From DATEDA01 sp963827595 (GTDB lineage Bacteria; Pseudomonadota; Gammaproteobacteria; Burkholderiales; SG8-39): a stretch of DNA of 64,000 nucleotides. Each line of letters opens with the position of its first letter. The stretch's first letter is position 1. The notes under the pieces were generated by a model. It ran no database searches and was not told where the DNA came from. It saw nothing but the letters and a program-made list of their open reading frames with translations. The position numbers and the translations under genes were made by a program. Shown here in pieces: positions 16,685 to 25,657 of the stretch. The stretch is from the NCBI GenBank assembly GCA_963827595.1, contig CAWHBT010000016.1, positions 310,001-374,000 on the forward strand, given 5' to 3'.

Positions 16685-18076
16685 ATGAATGTCGCACGTG
16701 AACTCGACGCGGCGCTCGCCGCCGATCTCCGCGAACTCCTCGGCGATCGCGTAACGACCTCGCGCGGGGTGCGGGAGCATCACGGCAAGGACGAGTCGTA
16801 CTTCCCGCACGCGCCGCCGGATGCTGTCGCTTTCCCGCACTCGACCGCGGAGGTCCGCGACATCGTGAACCTCTGCCGCCGCTACCACACGCCGCTCATC
16901 CCGTTCGGCGTGGGCACGTCGGTCGAGGGACACGTGCTCGCCACGCGGGGCGGAGTCTGCGTCGACCTGAGCCAGATGAGCAAGGTGCTCGCGGTGCACG
17001 TCGAGGACCTCGACGCGACGGTTCAGGCGGGCGTGACGCGCAAGGCGTTGAACGAAGAGATCCGCCACACCGGACTCTTCTTCCCGATCGACCCGGGCGC
17101 CGACGCGACGCTCGGCGGAATGGCCGCCACGCGCGCCTCGGGCACGAACGCGGTGCGCTACGGCACGATGCGCGAGAACGTGCTCGCGCTGACGGTCGTC
17201 ACGGCGGATGGCCGGATCATCCAGACCTCGCGACGCTCGCGCAAGTCGGCGGCGGGCTATGACCTCACCCGGCTGTTCGTGGGGTCCGAGGGGACGCTCG
17301 GGATCATCACCGAGGTGACGGTGCGGCTCTACGCGGTGCCGGAAGCGATGTCGGCGGCCGTATGTTCGTTCAAGGACATGGCCGGCGCGGTCGACACCGT
17401 GATCCAGACGCTGCAAGCGGGCATCCCGATCGCGCGGAGCGAGGCGCTATGCGCAACCACGATGAAGGCGATCAACGCGTACGGCAAGACGACCTATAAG
17501 GAACAACCCACTCTGTTCCTCGAGTTTCACGGCAGCGAGCGCGGGGTGGTCGAGCAGGCCGAGTTGGTGCAAGAGATCGCCAAAGAGCGCGGTGGCGAGG
17601 GGTTCCAGTGGACGACGAAGCCCGAGGACCGGAATCGGCTCTGGGCGGCGCGCCACCAGGCCTACTTCGCCGGTCTCCAGCTGCGCCCGGGCGCACGGGC
17701 GGTGTCGACCGACGTCTGCGTGCCGATCTCGCGCCTCACCGAGTGCATGGTCGAGACCGCCGGGGACATCGCCAAGGCCTCGATGCCGATCCCGATGTTC
17801 GGGCACGTCGGCGACGGCAACTTCCATTGCATGATCCTCATCCGGCCCGGCATCGAGGCCGACCTCGCCGAGGCGAAGCGCTTCAACGAGCGGCTCGTGG
17901 ACCGGGCGCTCGCCATGGAGGGGACCTGCACCGGCGAGCACGGCGTCGGGTTCGGAAAGATCGACTACCTCAGGAAGGAGCACGGCGCGGGGGTCGACCT
18001 GATGGCCGCGATCAAGCGCACGCTCGACCCGGAGAACCTGCTGAATCCGGGCAAGCTGGTTCCGGTGGAGGACTGA
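16685..18076 (+). CDS. FAD-binding oxidase, D-lactate/2-hydroxyacid dehydrogenase type
   Basis: A 463-residue flavoprotein of the GlcD/DLD family. The PCMH-type FAD domain covers residues ~35-215 with PFGVGTSVEGH, GADATLGGMAATRASGTNAVRYG and FVGSEGTLGIITE. The C-terminal FAD-oxidase domain has FGHVGDGNFHCM and GTCTGEHGVGFGK. The probable reaction is oxidation of D-lactate (or glycolate-like acids) with electrons passed to the respiratory chain. The exact substrate is not fixed by sequence. The start follows AGGAGAAGCCGAA. Confidence 0.9.
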   Translation: MNVARELDAALAADLRELLGDRVTTSRGVREHHGKDESYFPHAPPDAVAFPHSTAEVRDIVNLCRRYHTPLIPFGVGTSVEGHVLATRGGVCVDLSQMSKVLAVHVEDLDATVQAGVTRKALNEEIRHTGLFFPIDPGADATLGGMAATRASGTNAVRYGTMRENVLALTVVTADGRIIQTSRRSRKSAAGYDLTRLFVGSEGTLGIITEVTVRLYAVPEAMSAAVCSFKDMAGAVDTVIQTLQAGIPIARSEALCATTMKAINAYGKTTYKEQPTLFLEFHGSERGVVEQAELVQEIAKERGGEGFQWTTKPEDRNRLWAARHQAYFAGLQLRPGARAVSTDVCVPISRLTECMVETAGDIAKASMPIPMFGHVGDGNFHCMILIRPGIEADLAEAKRFNERLVDRALAMEGTCTGEHGVGFGKIDYLRKEHGAGVDLMAAIKRTLDPENLLNPGKLVPVED

Positions 18077-18101
18077 AGACCAGCGCCGGCGATTGCCGCC
18101 C

Positions 18102-18653
18102 TCAGTCCTCGGTCTTCAGGAATTTCTCCCGGTAGTACTTCAGCTCCTCGATCGACTCGTGGATGTCGGCAAGCGCCTCGTGCTTGCCCTGCTTGACGAC
18201 GCCGCGCGCGAGATCGGGCCGCCAGCGCCGCATGAGCTCTTTCAGGGTGGAGACGTCGAGATTGCGGTAGTGGAAGTAGCCCTCGAGACGGGGCATCCAG
18301 CGCGCGAGGAACCGCCGATCCTGGCAGATGGAGTTCCCGCACATCGGCGACGCCTTCGCCGGCACGAGACCGGTGAGAAACGCCACCAGCCGCTCCTCGA
18401 CGTCGGACTCCGCGAGGGTGGACCCCCGGACGCGGTCGACCAGCCCCGACCGGCCGTGAGTCGTCCGGTTCCATTCGTCCATGGCATCGAGGACCCGGTC
18501 CGCCTGGTGCACGACCAGCACCGGTCCCTCCGCGACCGTGGCGAGCCGGGAATCGGTCACGACGACCGCGACCTCCAGGATCCGGTCGCGGTCGGGATCG
18601 AGGCCGGTCATCTCCATGTCGAGCCAGATGAGATGATTCGCGTCCTGCGGCAT
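18102..18653 (-). CDS. orn: Oligoribonuclease
   Basis: A 3'-5' exonuclease that degrades 2-5 nt RNA, including pGpG from cyclic-di-GMP breakdown. It is essential in many proteobacteria. The 183 residues contain the DEDDh set: WLDMEMTGLD, a central D in ICQDRRF, and HEALADIHESIEELKYY near the end. The ATG at 18651-18653 (MPQDANHLIWLDMEMTG) is the family start. It is divergent from the Ste24-like protease. Confidence 0.96.
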   Translation of the reverse strand: MPQDANHLIWLDMEMTGLDPDRDRILEVAVVVTDSRLATVAEGPVLVVHQADRVLDAMDEWNRTTHGRSGLVDRVRGSTLAESDVEERLVAFLTGLVPAKASPMCGNSICQDRRFLARWMPRLEGYFHYRNLDVSTLKELMRRWRPDLARGVVKQGKHEALADIHESIEELKYYREKFLKTED

Positions 18654-18717
18654 CGCTGTTGATTTGGCGGCGGGCCAACTAGAATTGGATTGTCTCACAC
18701 GGCACCGGTCGCCCCGC

Positions 18718-19974
18718 ATGCACCCCTTCACGATCGCCTTCGTCGCCGCGCTCGCGGTCGCAACCGCGACGCGGATCTGGCTCGCGTACCGTCACATCCG
18801 GTACGTGACCGCGAACCGCGACGCCGTTCCGCCCGGTTTCGCCGAGAGCGTGCCGCTCCCTTCCCACCAGAAGGCCGCCGACTACACCGCCGCGAAGACC
18901 CGGCTCGGCATTGTCGACGCGCTGCTCTCGGCGGTCGTGCTGCTCGCTTTCACGCTCGGCGGCGGGCTGCAGCAGCTCTTCGACGCCTGGGCGCGGGTGT
19001 TGGACCCGGCGGGCTACGCGCATGGGATCGCGCTCATCCTGAGCGTCGCGGCGATCACCGGCGCGATCGACCTGCCCCTTTCCCTCTACCGGACCTTCGT
19101 CGTCGAGGCGCGGTTCGGCTTCAACCGCGTCACGCCGCGGCTCTTCGTCGCCGACCTCGCGAAGAGCATCGCGCTCGGCCTGGCGATCGGCGTGCCACTC
19201 CTGCTCGCCGTGCTGTGGCTGATGGCGCAGATGGGCAGCTCGTGGTGGCTCTACGTCTGGCTCACGTGGATCGGTTTCAATCTCCTCATGCTGGTCGCCT
19301 ATCCGACCCTGATCGCCCCGCTGTTCAACCGGTTCACGCCGCTGGAGGACATGGCGCTCAAGGAGCGCATCGAGCGGCTGCTCGTGAAGTGCGGGTTTCG
19401 CTCGAAGGGGTTGTTCGTTATGGACGGGTCCAAGCGCTCGAGCCACGGCAACGCCTACTTCACCGGCTTCGGCGCCGCGAAGCGGATCGTGTTCTTCGAT
19501 ACCCTGCTCTCCCGGCTCGGACCGGGCGAGGTGGAGGCAGTGCTCGCCCACGAGCTCGGCCACTTCAGGCGCCACCACGTATGGAAGCGGATCGCCTGGC
19601 TATTCCTCGGCAGCCTCGCGTTCCTCGCGGCGCTTGGCTATCTCATCGATCAGCCCTGGTTCTACACGGCGCTTGGCGTGGAGCGAGGGAGCACCGCAGT
19701 TGCGCTGCTCCTCTTCTTCATGGTCGTGCCGGTGTTTACGTTCCTGCTCCAGCCGATCGGGAGCCTCTACTCCCGCCGCCACGAGTACGAAGCCGACGCG
19801 TACGCCGCGAGCCACGCCGACGCGCAGGAGCTCAGCCGGGCGCTGGTCAAGCTCTACCAGGACAACGCCGCAACGCTGACGCCCGACCCGGTGCACTCCG
19901 CGTTCTACGACTCGCATCCGCCCGCGGCGCTTCGAATCGCCCGTCTGCGGGAGCTGTCGCGGTCCGCGGGTTAG
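18718..19974 (+). CDS. M48 family (Ste24/CAAX-like) membrane metalloprotease
   Basis: A 418-residue integral membrane zinc protease with HELGHFRRHH as zinc site and RRHEYEADAYA as the third-ligand region. The N-terminal domain has several membrane helices (residues 5-25, 60-85, 100-125, 150-210). A further hairpin of helices follows the zinc site at ~290-350. Members cut misfolded or processed membrane proteins; bacterial roles are mostly unproven. The start at 18718 lies 64 bp from the divergent orn start. Confidence 0.9.
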   Translation: MHPFTIAFVAALAVATATRIWLAYRHIRYVTANRDAVPPGFAESVPLPSHQKAADYTAAKTRLGIVDALLSAVVLLAFTLGGGLQQLFDAWARVLDPAGYAHGIALILSVAAITGAIDLPLSLYRTFVVEARFGFNRVTPRLFVADLAKSIALGLAIGVPLLLAVLWLMAQMGSSWWLYVWLTWIGFNLLMLVAYPTLIAPLFNRFTPLEDMALKERIERLLVKCGFRSKGLFVMDGSKRSSHGNAYFTGFGAAKRIVFFDTLLSRLGPGEVEAVLAHELGHFRRHHVWKRIAWLFLGSLAFLAALGYLIDQPWFYTALGVERGSTAVALLLFFMVVPVFTFLLQPIGSLYSRRHEYEADAYAASHADAQELSRALVKLYQDNAATLTPDPVHSAFYDSHPPAALRIARLRELSRSAG

Positions 19975-19975
19975 C

Positions 19976-20156
19976 GTGAGCCCGAAGGGCCGCCCCGAGG
20001 GCGAACCCCGAGCGCTTCAGCGCGAGGGTAGTCCAATGAGCCCGAAGGGCCGCCCCGAGGGCGAACCCCGAGCGCTTCAGTGCGAGGGTAGTCCAATGGG
20101 TCCGCCGGGCCGCCCCAAGGGCGAACCCCGAGCGCGGCAAACGCGAGGGTAGTCCA
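19976..20156 (+). repeat. 60-bp tandem repeat (three copies) with embedded start codons, upstream of rsgA
   Basis: Three copies begin at 19976 (GTG), 20036 (ATG) and 20096 (ATG). The period is exactly 60 bp, or 20 codons. Each encodes a variant of SPKGRPEGEPRALQREGSP and ends with GAGGGTAGTCCA, a ribosome-binding-site-like stretch that immediately precedes the next ATG. The third copy has one extra base, which puts a TAG at 20150 and moves the ATG at 20157 into the rsgA frame. I recall similar repeats next to genes in other betaproteobacteria. The function is unknown. Confidence 0.85.
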
Positions 20157-21047
20157 ATGAGCCAGCGCGCCGCGCACGTTTCCGGCCAGGTGGTGGCCGC
20201 GTACGGCCGCCGGTTCCTCGTCGAGAGCCGCGGCGGCGACTTCATTCCCTGCCTGGCGCGCGGTCGTCACGCGCAGTACGCGTGCGGCGACCGGGTACTC
20301 GTGAAGCGCACCGCCCAGGGCGAAGGCGTTATCGAGGCGGCCGACCCGCGCGCGACGCTGTTCCTGCGCGCCGCCCCGCATCGCCGCAAGCTGATCGCGG
20401 CGAACGCAACCCAGGTCGCGGTGATCACTGCCGGCGAACCGAGCGTGAGCGACGAGCTCGTGTGTCGCGTCCTCGTCGCCGCCGGCTCGCAGGGCGTGCC
20501 CGGTCTCATCGTGGTCAACAAGACCGACCTCGAGGCGCCGACGGCTGCGCTCCTGGTGCGACTCGCCCCGCTCGCGCGCGCGGGCTACGCGCTCGTCGAG
20601 ACCAGTGCGACGCGTGACGTCACGGCGCTGCGCCGCCGCCTGGCCGGTGAAACGACGGTGCTGATCGGCCAGTCGGGCATGGGCAAATCGACGCTGGTGA
20701 ACGCGCTGGTTCCGGATGCCCAGGCGACGACGCAGGAAATCTCGCGCTTCCTGGATTCGGGCCGGCACACGACCAGCCACACCCGGCTCTACCGCCTGGA
20801 CGCGGCGAGCGCGATCATCGATTCACCGGGCGTGCAGGAGTTCGGCCTCGCACACCTCACCCCGGCCGAGATCGAGCGCGGCTTCCCCGAGTTCGCACCC
20901 TTCGCCGGACGTTGCCGCTTCCGCGACTGCCGGCATCGCACCGAGCCCGGCTGCGCGGTGCGCGACGCCGCCGAAGCGGGTGCGGTACACCCGCGGCGGG
21001 TCGAGCTGCTCCACCGGATCCTCGACGCCGAGCTGGCGCGCCGATGA
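20157..21047 (+). CDS. rsgA: Ribosome small-subunit-dependent GTPase A
   Basis: A 296-residue circularly permuted GTPase that helps mature the 30S subunit. The order is an OB-fold (~1-70), then NKTD (G4, near residue 120), GQSGMGKST (G1, ~171) and DSPGVQEF (G3, ~220). A C-terminal zinc-binding region CRFRDCRHRTEPGC follows. The start codon is supplied by the last copy of the upstream tandem repeat, with GAGGGTAGTCCA as its apparent ribosome binding site. The 3' end overlaps the DUF2007 gene. Confidence 0.95.
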   Translation: MSQRAAHVSGQVVAAYGRRFLVESRGGDFIPCLARGRHAQYACGDRVLVKRTAQGEGVIEAADPRATLFLRAAPHRRKLIAANATQVAVITAGEPSVSDELVCRVLVAAGSQGVPGLIVVNKTDLEAPTAALLVRLAPLARAGYALVETSATRDVTALRRRLAGETTVLIGQSGMGKSTLVNALVPDAQATTQEISRFLDSGRHTTSHTRLYRLDAASAIIDSPGVQEFGLAHLTPAEIERGFPEFAPFAGRCRFRDCRHRTEPGCAVRDAAEAGAVHPRRVELLHRILDAELARR

Positions 21048-21367
21048 GGCCGCTGCTCACCTCGCTCAACCTGCTCGAGATCCATCACCTCAGGAACGTT
21101 CTCGAGGCCGAAGGCATCCGCTGCTGGGTGAAGAACGAGCTGCTGTCGCGGCTCGCCGGCGAAATCCCGTTCGTCGACTGCGCGCTCGAGCTCCATGTGT
21201 CGCGCGAGTCCGACCGGCCGCGCGCCCAGGCGCTGCTGGAGGCTTGGCGGCGACCCCCGCCGCCGGCGCCGGCGTGGACCTGCGCCGTCTGCCGCGAATG
21301 GCTCGAGGGGCAGTTCGACACCTGCTGGAAGTGCGGCGCGCAGCGCGGCGCGCGGCCGGGGGAATGA
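21044..21367 (+). CDS. DUF2007 protein with C-terminal zinc ribbon
   Basis: A 107-residue protein. Residues 1-~68 are the DUF2007 (putative signal-transducing, PII-like fold) domain: LEIHHLRNVLEAEGI, CWVKNELL. The end has CAVC ... CWKC, a probable zinc ribbon. It overlaps rsgA by 4 bp (ATGA) and is therefore probably coupled to it. The function is not established. Confidence 0.85.
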   Translation: MRPLLTSLNLLEIHHLRNVLEAEGIRCWVKNELLSRLAGEIPFVDCALELHVSRESDRPRAQALLEAWRRPPPPAPAWTCAVCREWLEGQFDTCWKCGAQRGARPGE

Positions 21368-21388
21368 CCAGCGGGGCCCCGGCTCCCG

Positions 21389-22399
21389 CTAGCCGAACGC
21401 CGAAGCCACCGTGACGACCAGGACCAGTGCGAGCCAGAGCACCAGTGCGCGCCAGATGAGCCCGATCGCACTGTCCAGGAACGGCAGGTCCGCCTCCTCT
21501 CCGAGGCCGAGCTCCGGCCGGTCCTCGACGACGCCGGCGGGGGCAATGGGCATGCCGAGCCGCAGCCCGAGCGCGCCGGCGCCGGCGGCCAGCACCACCC
21601 CGAGCAGCGGATCGGGCCAGCGCGCCGCCTGGGTGCGCCAGCAATACACCGCATCCTCGAAGTCACCGACGATCGCGAACGAAGCCGCCGTGCACCGTGC
21701 GGGCAGCCAGTCGATCGCATCGAACGCCGCCCGGGCGAATTCGCCGAACCGGCCCGGCCCGTCGGGGTCGGGGCGCGCCGGCGGGGTGCTCCCCTCGGGC
21801 GGCTCCAGGCCGGCAAGCCGCGCCCCGAAGACTTGCCCGGCTCGCGGCGTGCGATCCGACCCTCCCCAACGGTCGGCCAGGAAGAGCGCCAGGCGATAGA
21901 GCACTGCGCCGCTCGGCCCGGGCAGGACCAGGAACCAGAGCATCACGCCGAACACGTGGCGGTGCGAGACGAGGAACGCCCCTTCGATCGCGAGGCGGGC
22001 GATCTCGGACGCGGAGAGCCCCTCGCATGGATGCCCCCGCCATTCACCGAGCACGCGGCGGGCCTCGGCGAGGTCGCCATCCTTGAGCGCTCGCTGGACG
22101 GCGCTGAAGCAGTGACTGTGCTGGCGAAAACCCATGGCGAGGTAGAGCACCGCGACGTTGAACCCGAGTCCGAGCAGCGGGTTGATCGCGGCAAGCCCGG
22201 CATAGATTGCCCAGCTCGCCAGGACGAGCGGCACGACGCCGAGCACCCACGCGATCACGCCCTGCTGCGCCTCGCCGGCGTCGAAGTGCCGCTCGAGCGA
22301 CCCGGCGTAGGCCGCGACCGGCGCGAGCACCACCCTCCGGTCCACCGTCGGACGCAGGTGCTCCAGGACTAGCGCGAGGACGAGCGAGAGAAAACTCAT
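21389..22399 (-). CDS. CobD/CbiB family membrane protein (AmpE-like)
   Basis: A 336-residue membrane protein beginning MSFLSLVLALVLEHLRP, with hydrophobic helices around residues 50-100, 150-180 and 290-335. The region SHCFSAVQRALKDGDLAEARR and later LFWF-type helix pattern match the CobD/CbiB-like group that betaproteobacteria carry outside cobalamin operons. No cobalamin genes are nearby, so a role in cobinamide synthesis is doubtful. AmpE-like regulatory proteins are the alternative. Confidence 0.75.
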   Translation of the reverse strand: MSFLSLVLALVLEHLRPTVDRRVVLAPVAAYAGSLERHFDAGEAQQGVIAWVLGVVPLVLASWAIYAGLAAINPLLGLGFNVAVLYLAMGFRQHSHCFSAVQRALKDGDLAEARRVLGEWRGHPCEGLSASEIARLAIEGAFLVSHRHVFGVMLWFLVLPGPSGAVLYRLALFLADRWGGSDRTPRAGQVFGARLAGLEPPEGSTPPARPDPDGPGRFGEFARAAFDAIDWLPARCTAASFAIVGDFEDAVYCWRTQAARWPDPLLGVVLAAGAGALGLRLGMPIAPAGVVEDRPELGLGEEADLPFLDSAIGLIWRALVLWLALVLVVTVASAFG

Positions 22400-22472
22400 C
22401 GCGTGCGAAGGCGCCGGTCAAAGGCCGGCGTTCGCGGCGCCGGGTCGACGCGGCCGTGGAAGCCGCCGTTCG

Positions 22473-23336
22473 TCAAAGATTCGCGACGGCGAAGGTATCG
22501 CACGCCTTGAGGTCGCCCGTCTCGAGGCCGCGCCGGAACCAGCGCATGCGCTGCTGGGAGCTGCCGTGCGTGAACGACTCGGGCGAGACGTAGCCGCGCG
22601 ACGCCATCTGGATCCGGTCGTCGCCGACCGCGGCCGCGGCGTTCAGCCCCTCCTCCACATCGCCCGGCTCGAGGATCCGTTTCGACCGGTTGGCGTGCGC
22701 CGCCCAGACGCCGGCGAGACAGTCGGCCTGCAGCTCCATCCGGATCGAGAGCGCCGCCGCGCCCCGCTGGCCGGAGCGCTGCTGGGCGGCCTGGACTTTC
22801 TCGGCGATGCCGAGAAGGTTCTGGACGTGATGCCCGATCTCGTGTGCGATGACGTAGGCCTGGGCGAAGTCGCCCGGCGCCCGGAAGCGGTCCTGGAGAT
22901 CGCGGTAGAAGGCGAGATCGATGTAGAGCTTCTGGTCGGCGGGGCAGTAGAACGGCCCCACGGCCGCCTGGGCGAAACCGCACGCGGACTGCACCGCCCC
23001 GGAGAAGAGCACGAGCGTGGGCTTCCGGTAGGCGCGACCGCTGCGCGCGAAGAGCTCGGTCCAGGTGTCCTCGGTGCTGCCGAGGACCGCGGCGATGAAG
23101 TCCGCCATCTTGTCCTCACGCGACGGCGCGCGGGCCTCGACGCGCTGTTGCGGTGCCTCCGGGACCGCGCCGGGCGCCGGACCTTGCTGCAGGAGGAGGC
23201 TCGGATCCACGCCGAAGAACAGCGCCAGCAGCACGATCACGATGAGCCCGATGCCGCCGCCCGCCACCCCGCGCCCGACGGACATGCCCCGGCGGTCCTC
23301 GACCTGCTCACTACGCCGCTGGTCCTCGATGCGCAT
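22473..23336 (-). CDS. YpfJ-type neutral zinc metallopeptidase
   Basis: A 287-residue protein with one N-terminal membrane helix (GGGIGLIVIVLLALFFGV, residues ~26-44) and a periplasmic peptidase domain. The zinc motif is HEIGHHVQNLLG, with further family motifs SACGFAQAAVGPFYCP and DLAFYRDLQDRF. This matches the KPN_02809/YpfJ family. The substrate is unknown. The start at 23334-23336 is MRIEDQRRSEQVEDRRG, a usual family N-terminus. Confidence 0.9.
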   Translation of the reverse strand: MRIEDQRRSEQVEDRRGMSVGRGVAGGGIGLIVIVLLALFFGVDPSLLLQQGPAPGAVPEAPQQRVEARAPSREDKMADFIAAVLGSTEDTWTELFARSGRAYRKPTLVLFSGAVQSACGFAQAAVGPFYCPADQKLYIDLAFYRDLQDRFRAPGDFAQAYVIAHEIGHHVQNLLGIAEKVQAAQQRSGQRGAAALSIRMELQADCLAGVWAAHANRSKRILEPGDVEEGLNAAAAVGDDRIQMASRGYVSPESFTHGSSQQRMRWFRRGLETGDLKACDTFAVANL

Positions 23337-23508
23337 GGCGGCTTCCTCCGCTCGTATGAGCGGAAGAGTATAGCCAAGTGATCAGGGCGAAGTCATGACC
23401 GCCGGTGAGGCTACGAGCGGCGCCCCTCGCGGGCGAGCGGCGGGCGTCGACGTTCTCGAGGTTGGGGGCGAAGGGATGTCGGGATCGCCCCGGAGCGCGG
23501 GAGGCCGG

Positions 23509-24129
23509 CTACGCGGGCCCGCCGAGATGAGCGTAGAGGTTCATCAGCATCCCGGCCGTCGCGCCCCAGATGTAGTGGCGGCCGTAGGGCATCGCGTAGT
23601 AGTACCGCTCCCGGCCTTCGTGCACGACGAGATTGCGCTGGTGGTTCGCGGGGTCGAGGAGAAACGGCAGCGGGACCTCGAACACCTCCGCGACCTCGAA
23701 GTCATCGAGCTTCAGCTCGAACGGCGGAGTCACGAGGCCGACCACCGGCGTGACCCGATAGCCCGTCACCGTCGTGTACTCGGTGAGGTGGCCGAGGATC
23801 TCCACCCGGTCGGGTGCGAGGCCAATCTCCTCGGCAGTCTCGCGCAGCGCAGTGTCTCCGGGAGAGGGGTCGCCCGCCTCGGCGCGCCCGCCGGGAAAGC
23901 TGATTTGGCCGGCGTGATCGTGGAGATGCGCGGTGCGCTTCGTGAACAGGACCGTCAGGTCGTCGTCGCGGCTGACCACCGGGACGAGCACCGCAGCGGG
24001 CCTGATCTCGCGATCCTTGCGCCAGAGGTGACCGTCCCCGATCGTCACCGGCTCGACGGCGCGCGGGCTCGCAAACCGGCTGCGAAGCCAGCGCGCGGAG
24101 TACGAGCCGGGATGTTGCGGAGCGTTCAC
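23509..24129 (-). CDS. Nudix CoA pyrophosphatase (NudL-like)
   Basis: A 206-residue Nudix hydrolase. The family-specific segment (TKRTAHLHDHAGQISFPGG) precedes the Nudix box (GDTALRETAEEIGL), the combination that marks CoA diphosphatases. These split CoA and derivatives into 3',5'-ADP and phosphopantetheine. The start at 24129 (MNAPQHPGSY) leaves about 190 bp to the plus-strand gene. That gap includes no further gene. Confidence 0.9.
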   Translation of the reverse strand: MNAPQHPGSYSARWLRSRFASPRAVEPVTIGDGHLWRKDREIRPAAVLVPVVSRDDDLTVLFTKRTAHLHDHAGQISFPGGRAEAGDPSPGDTALRETAEEIGLAPDRVEILGHLTEYTTVTGYRVTPVVGLVTPPFELKLDDFEVAEVFEVPLPFLLDPANHQRNLVVHEGRERYYYAMPYGRHYIWGATAGMLMNLYAHLGGPA

Positions 24130-24320
24130 GGAAAGCGAGTCGCGGCGTTCTTGATGCGTTGAGGATTCTACTCGCGAAGCCGGCTCCGGGCGGTCGCGTC
24201 CCCGCGGCGCGCGTGGAATAATGCGGGCTGCGGGAACGTTCCTCCCGCACCGGTGGGCCCGCCGCGACGGCGCCGGGCCGCTGGAACCAACGCACCACCC
24301 GTAACGGAGGAGAAGCCAAG

Positions 24321-24566
24321 GTGAAGATCCATCTGACAGCGCTGCTTGCCGCCGGCCTGCTTGCGGCCGCCCCGGTGTTCGCGTTCCACTGCCCGGCGGA
24401 CATGGCCACGATCGACGCCGCGCTCGCCAAGAACCCGAAGCTCTCGGCCCAGGAGATGGCTGACGTGAAGAAGCTCCGGGCCGAGGGAGAGACGCTGCAC
24501 AAGGCCGGCAAGCATCAGGAGTCGGTCGACACGCTCGCGAAGGCGAAGAAAATCCTCAAGATCTGA
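24321..24566 (+). CDS. Small exported protein, unknown function
   Basis: An 81-residue protein. A signal peptide (residues 1-21, HLTALLAAGLLAAAPVFA) is followed by a mature 60-residue helical peptide with FHCPADMATIDAALA and an alanine/lysine-rich tail ending KAKKILKI. The single mature cysteine could pair with a partner. The GTG start follows a strong GGAGGAGAAG. A good terminator follows the stop, so it is probably a monocistronic, well-expressed gene. I do not recognise a named family. Confidence 0.78.
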   Translation: MKIHLTALLAAGLLAAAPVFAFHCPADMATIDAALAKNPKLSAQEMADVKKLRAEGETLHKAGKHQESVDTLAKAKKILKI

Positions 24567-24581
24567 CCGCCGGTCGCCGAC

Positions 24582-24612
24582 AACGCCGTGGTGCAAGCCA
24601 CGGCGTTTTCGT
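24582..24612. terminator. Terminator between convergent genes
   Basis: AACGCCGTGG (24582-24591), loop TGCAAG, CCACGGCGTT (24598-24607), then a short T-rich run on the plus strand. The perfect ten-pair stem sits between the small exported protein gene and the convergent pip gene. Confidence 0.85.
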
Positions 24613-24614
24613 TC

Positions 24615-25595
24615 CTACCCAGGCCGCGACTGGCGCAACCGCAGCTTGAACCGCTCGCAGGCCGCGACAAGGGCAGCGCAAATGCCGGGCTCCCACGCCG
24701 AATGCCCCGCGTCGCGGATGATCTCGTACTCCGCGTCCGGCCACGCCCGGGCGAGTTCGTGCGCCGAGATGAGCGGACAGACGAGGTCGTAGCGGCCCTG
24801 CACGATCACGCCGGGGAGGCCGCGCAGGCGGTGCGCGTTCTCGAGCAGCGCGTTCTCCGGTAGGAAGATGTCGTGCTTGAAGTAGTGCGCCTCCATCCGT
24901 GCGAGACCCAGCGCGACCACGTCGCCGGCGAAGTAATCGACCGTCTCCGGCGACGGCAGCAGCGTCGAGCACGAGCCCTCGTAGATGCTCCACGCCTTTG
25001 CGGCGGGCATGTGAACCGCCGGGTCGGGATCGACGAGCCGCCGATGGTAGGCGCCGAGCAAATCGCCGCGCTCCTCCGGCGGGAGAAACCCGGCAAACCG
25101 CTCCCACGGCTCGGGAAAGACCTCCCGCAGCCCGTACAGGAACCACTCGATCTCGCTCCGGCGACACAGGAAGATGCCGCGGAGGAGCAGGCCGAGGCAG
25201 CAGCGTGGATGCGCCTCGGCGTACGTGAGCGCGAGCGTCGAGCCCCACGAGCCCCCGAACACGAGCCACGAGTCGATGCCAAGGTGCGTCCGCAGCCGCT
25301 CGAGATCGTCGACCAGATGGAGCGTCGTGTTCTCGCGGAGCTCGCCGAGCGGTCGCGAGCGCCCCGCGCCGCGCTGGTCGTAGACGACGATCCGGTACGC
25401 GGTCGGGTCGAAAAAGCGGCGGTGCTTCGGCGTCGAGCCGGCGCCCGGGCCGCCGTGCAGGAAGACGACCGGGATACCGCCGGGATTGCCGGAGGTCTCC
25501 CAGTACATCTGATGGATCGCGTCGAGTGGCAGCATCCCGGACGCATAGGGCTCGATCTCAGGGTAGAGATCGGTGCGCGTCTGCGGGGCGTCCAT
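24615..25595 (-). CDS. pip: Proline iminopeptidase
   Basis: A 326-residue alpha/beta hydrolase of family S33 that removes N-terminal proline from peptides. Motifs: oxyanion region FLHGGPGAGS, YDQRGAGRSRP, nucleophile GGSWGSTLALTY, and the acid and base in VQGRYDLVCP and DAGHSAWEPG. The ATG at 25595 (MDAPQTRTDLYPEIEPY) has GCGAGG seven bases upstream. An ATG two codons earlier is too close to that site. Confidence 0.92.
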   Translation of the reverse strand: MDAPQTRTDLYPEIEPYASGMLPLDAIHQMYWETSGNPGGIPVVFLHGGPGAGSTPKHRRFFDPTAYRIVVYDQRGAGRSRPLGELRENTTLHLVDDLERLRTHLGIDSWLVFGGSWGSTLALTYAEAHPRCCLGLLLRGIFLCRRSEIEWFLYGLREVFPEPWERFAGFLPPEERGDLLGAYHRRLVDPDPAVHMPAAKAWSIYEGSCSTLLPSPETVDYFAGDVVALGLARMEAHYFKHDIFLPENALLENAHRLRGLPGVIVQGRYDLVCPLISAHELARAWPDAEYEIIRDAGHSAWEPGICAALVAACERFKLRLRQSRPG

Positions 25596-25657
25596 CGGCA
25601 TACCTCGCGACCGTCCCCGGCGGCGCGTCGGCACGCGCCCGGTCGGCGGCGGCGACG

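Noticed and set aside
20157..20780. Minus-strand frame reading GFALGAALRAHWTTLA repeats
   Set aside because: This is the reverse of the 60-bp repeat next to rsgA. It looks repetitive only because the DNA repeats, and it has no start or ribosome binding site.
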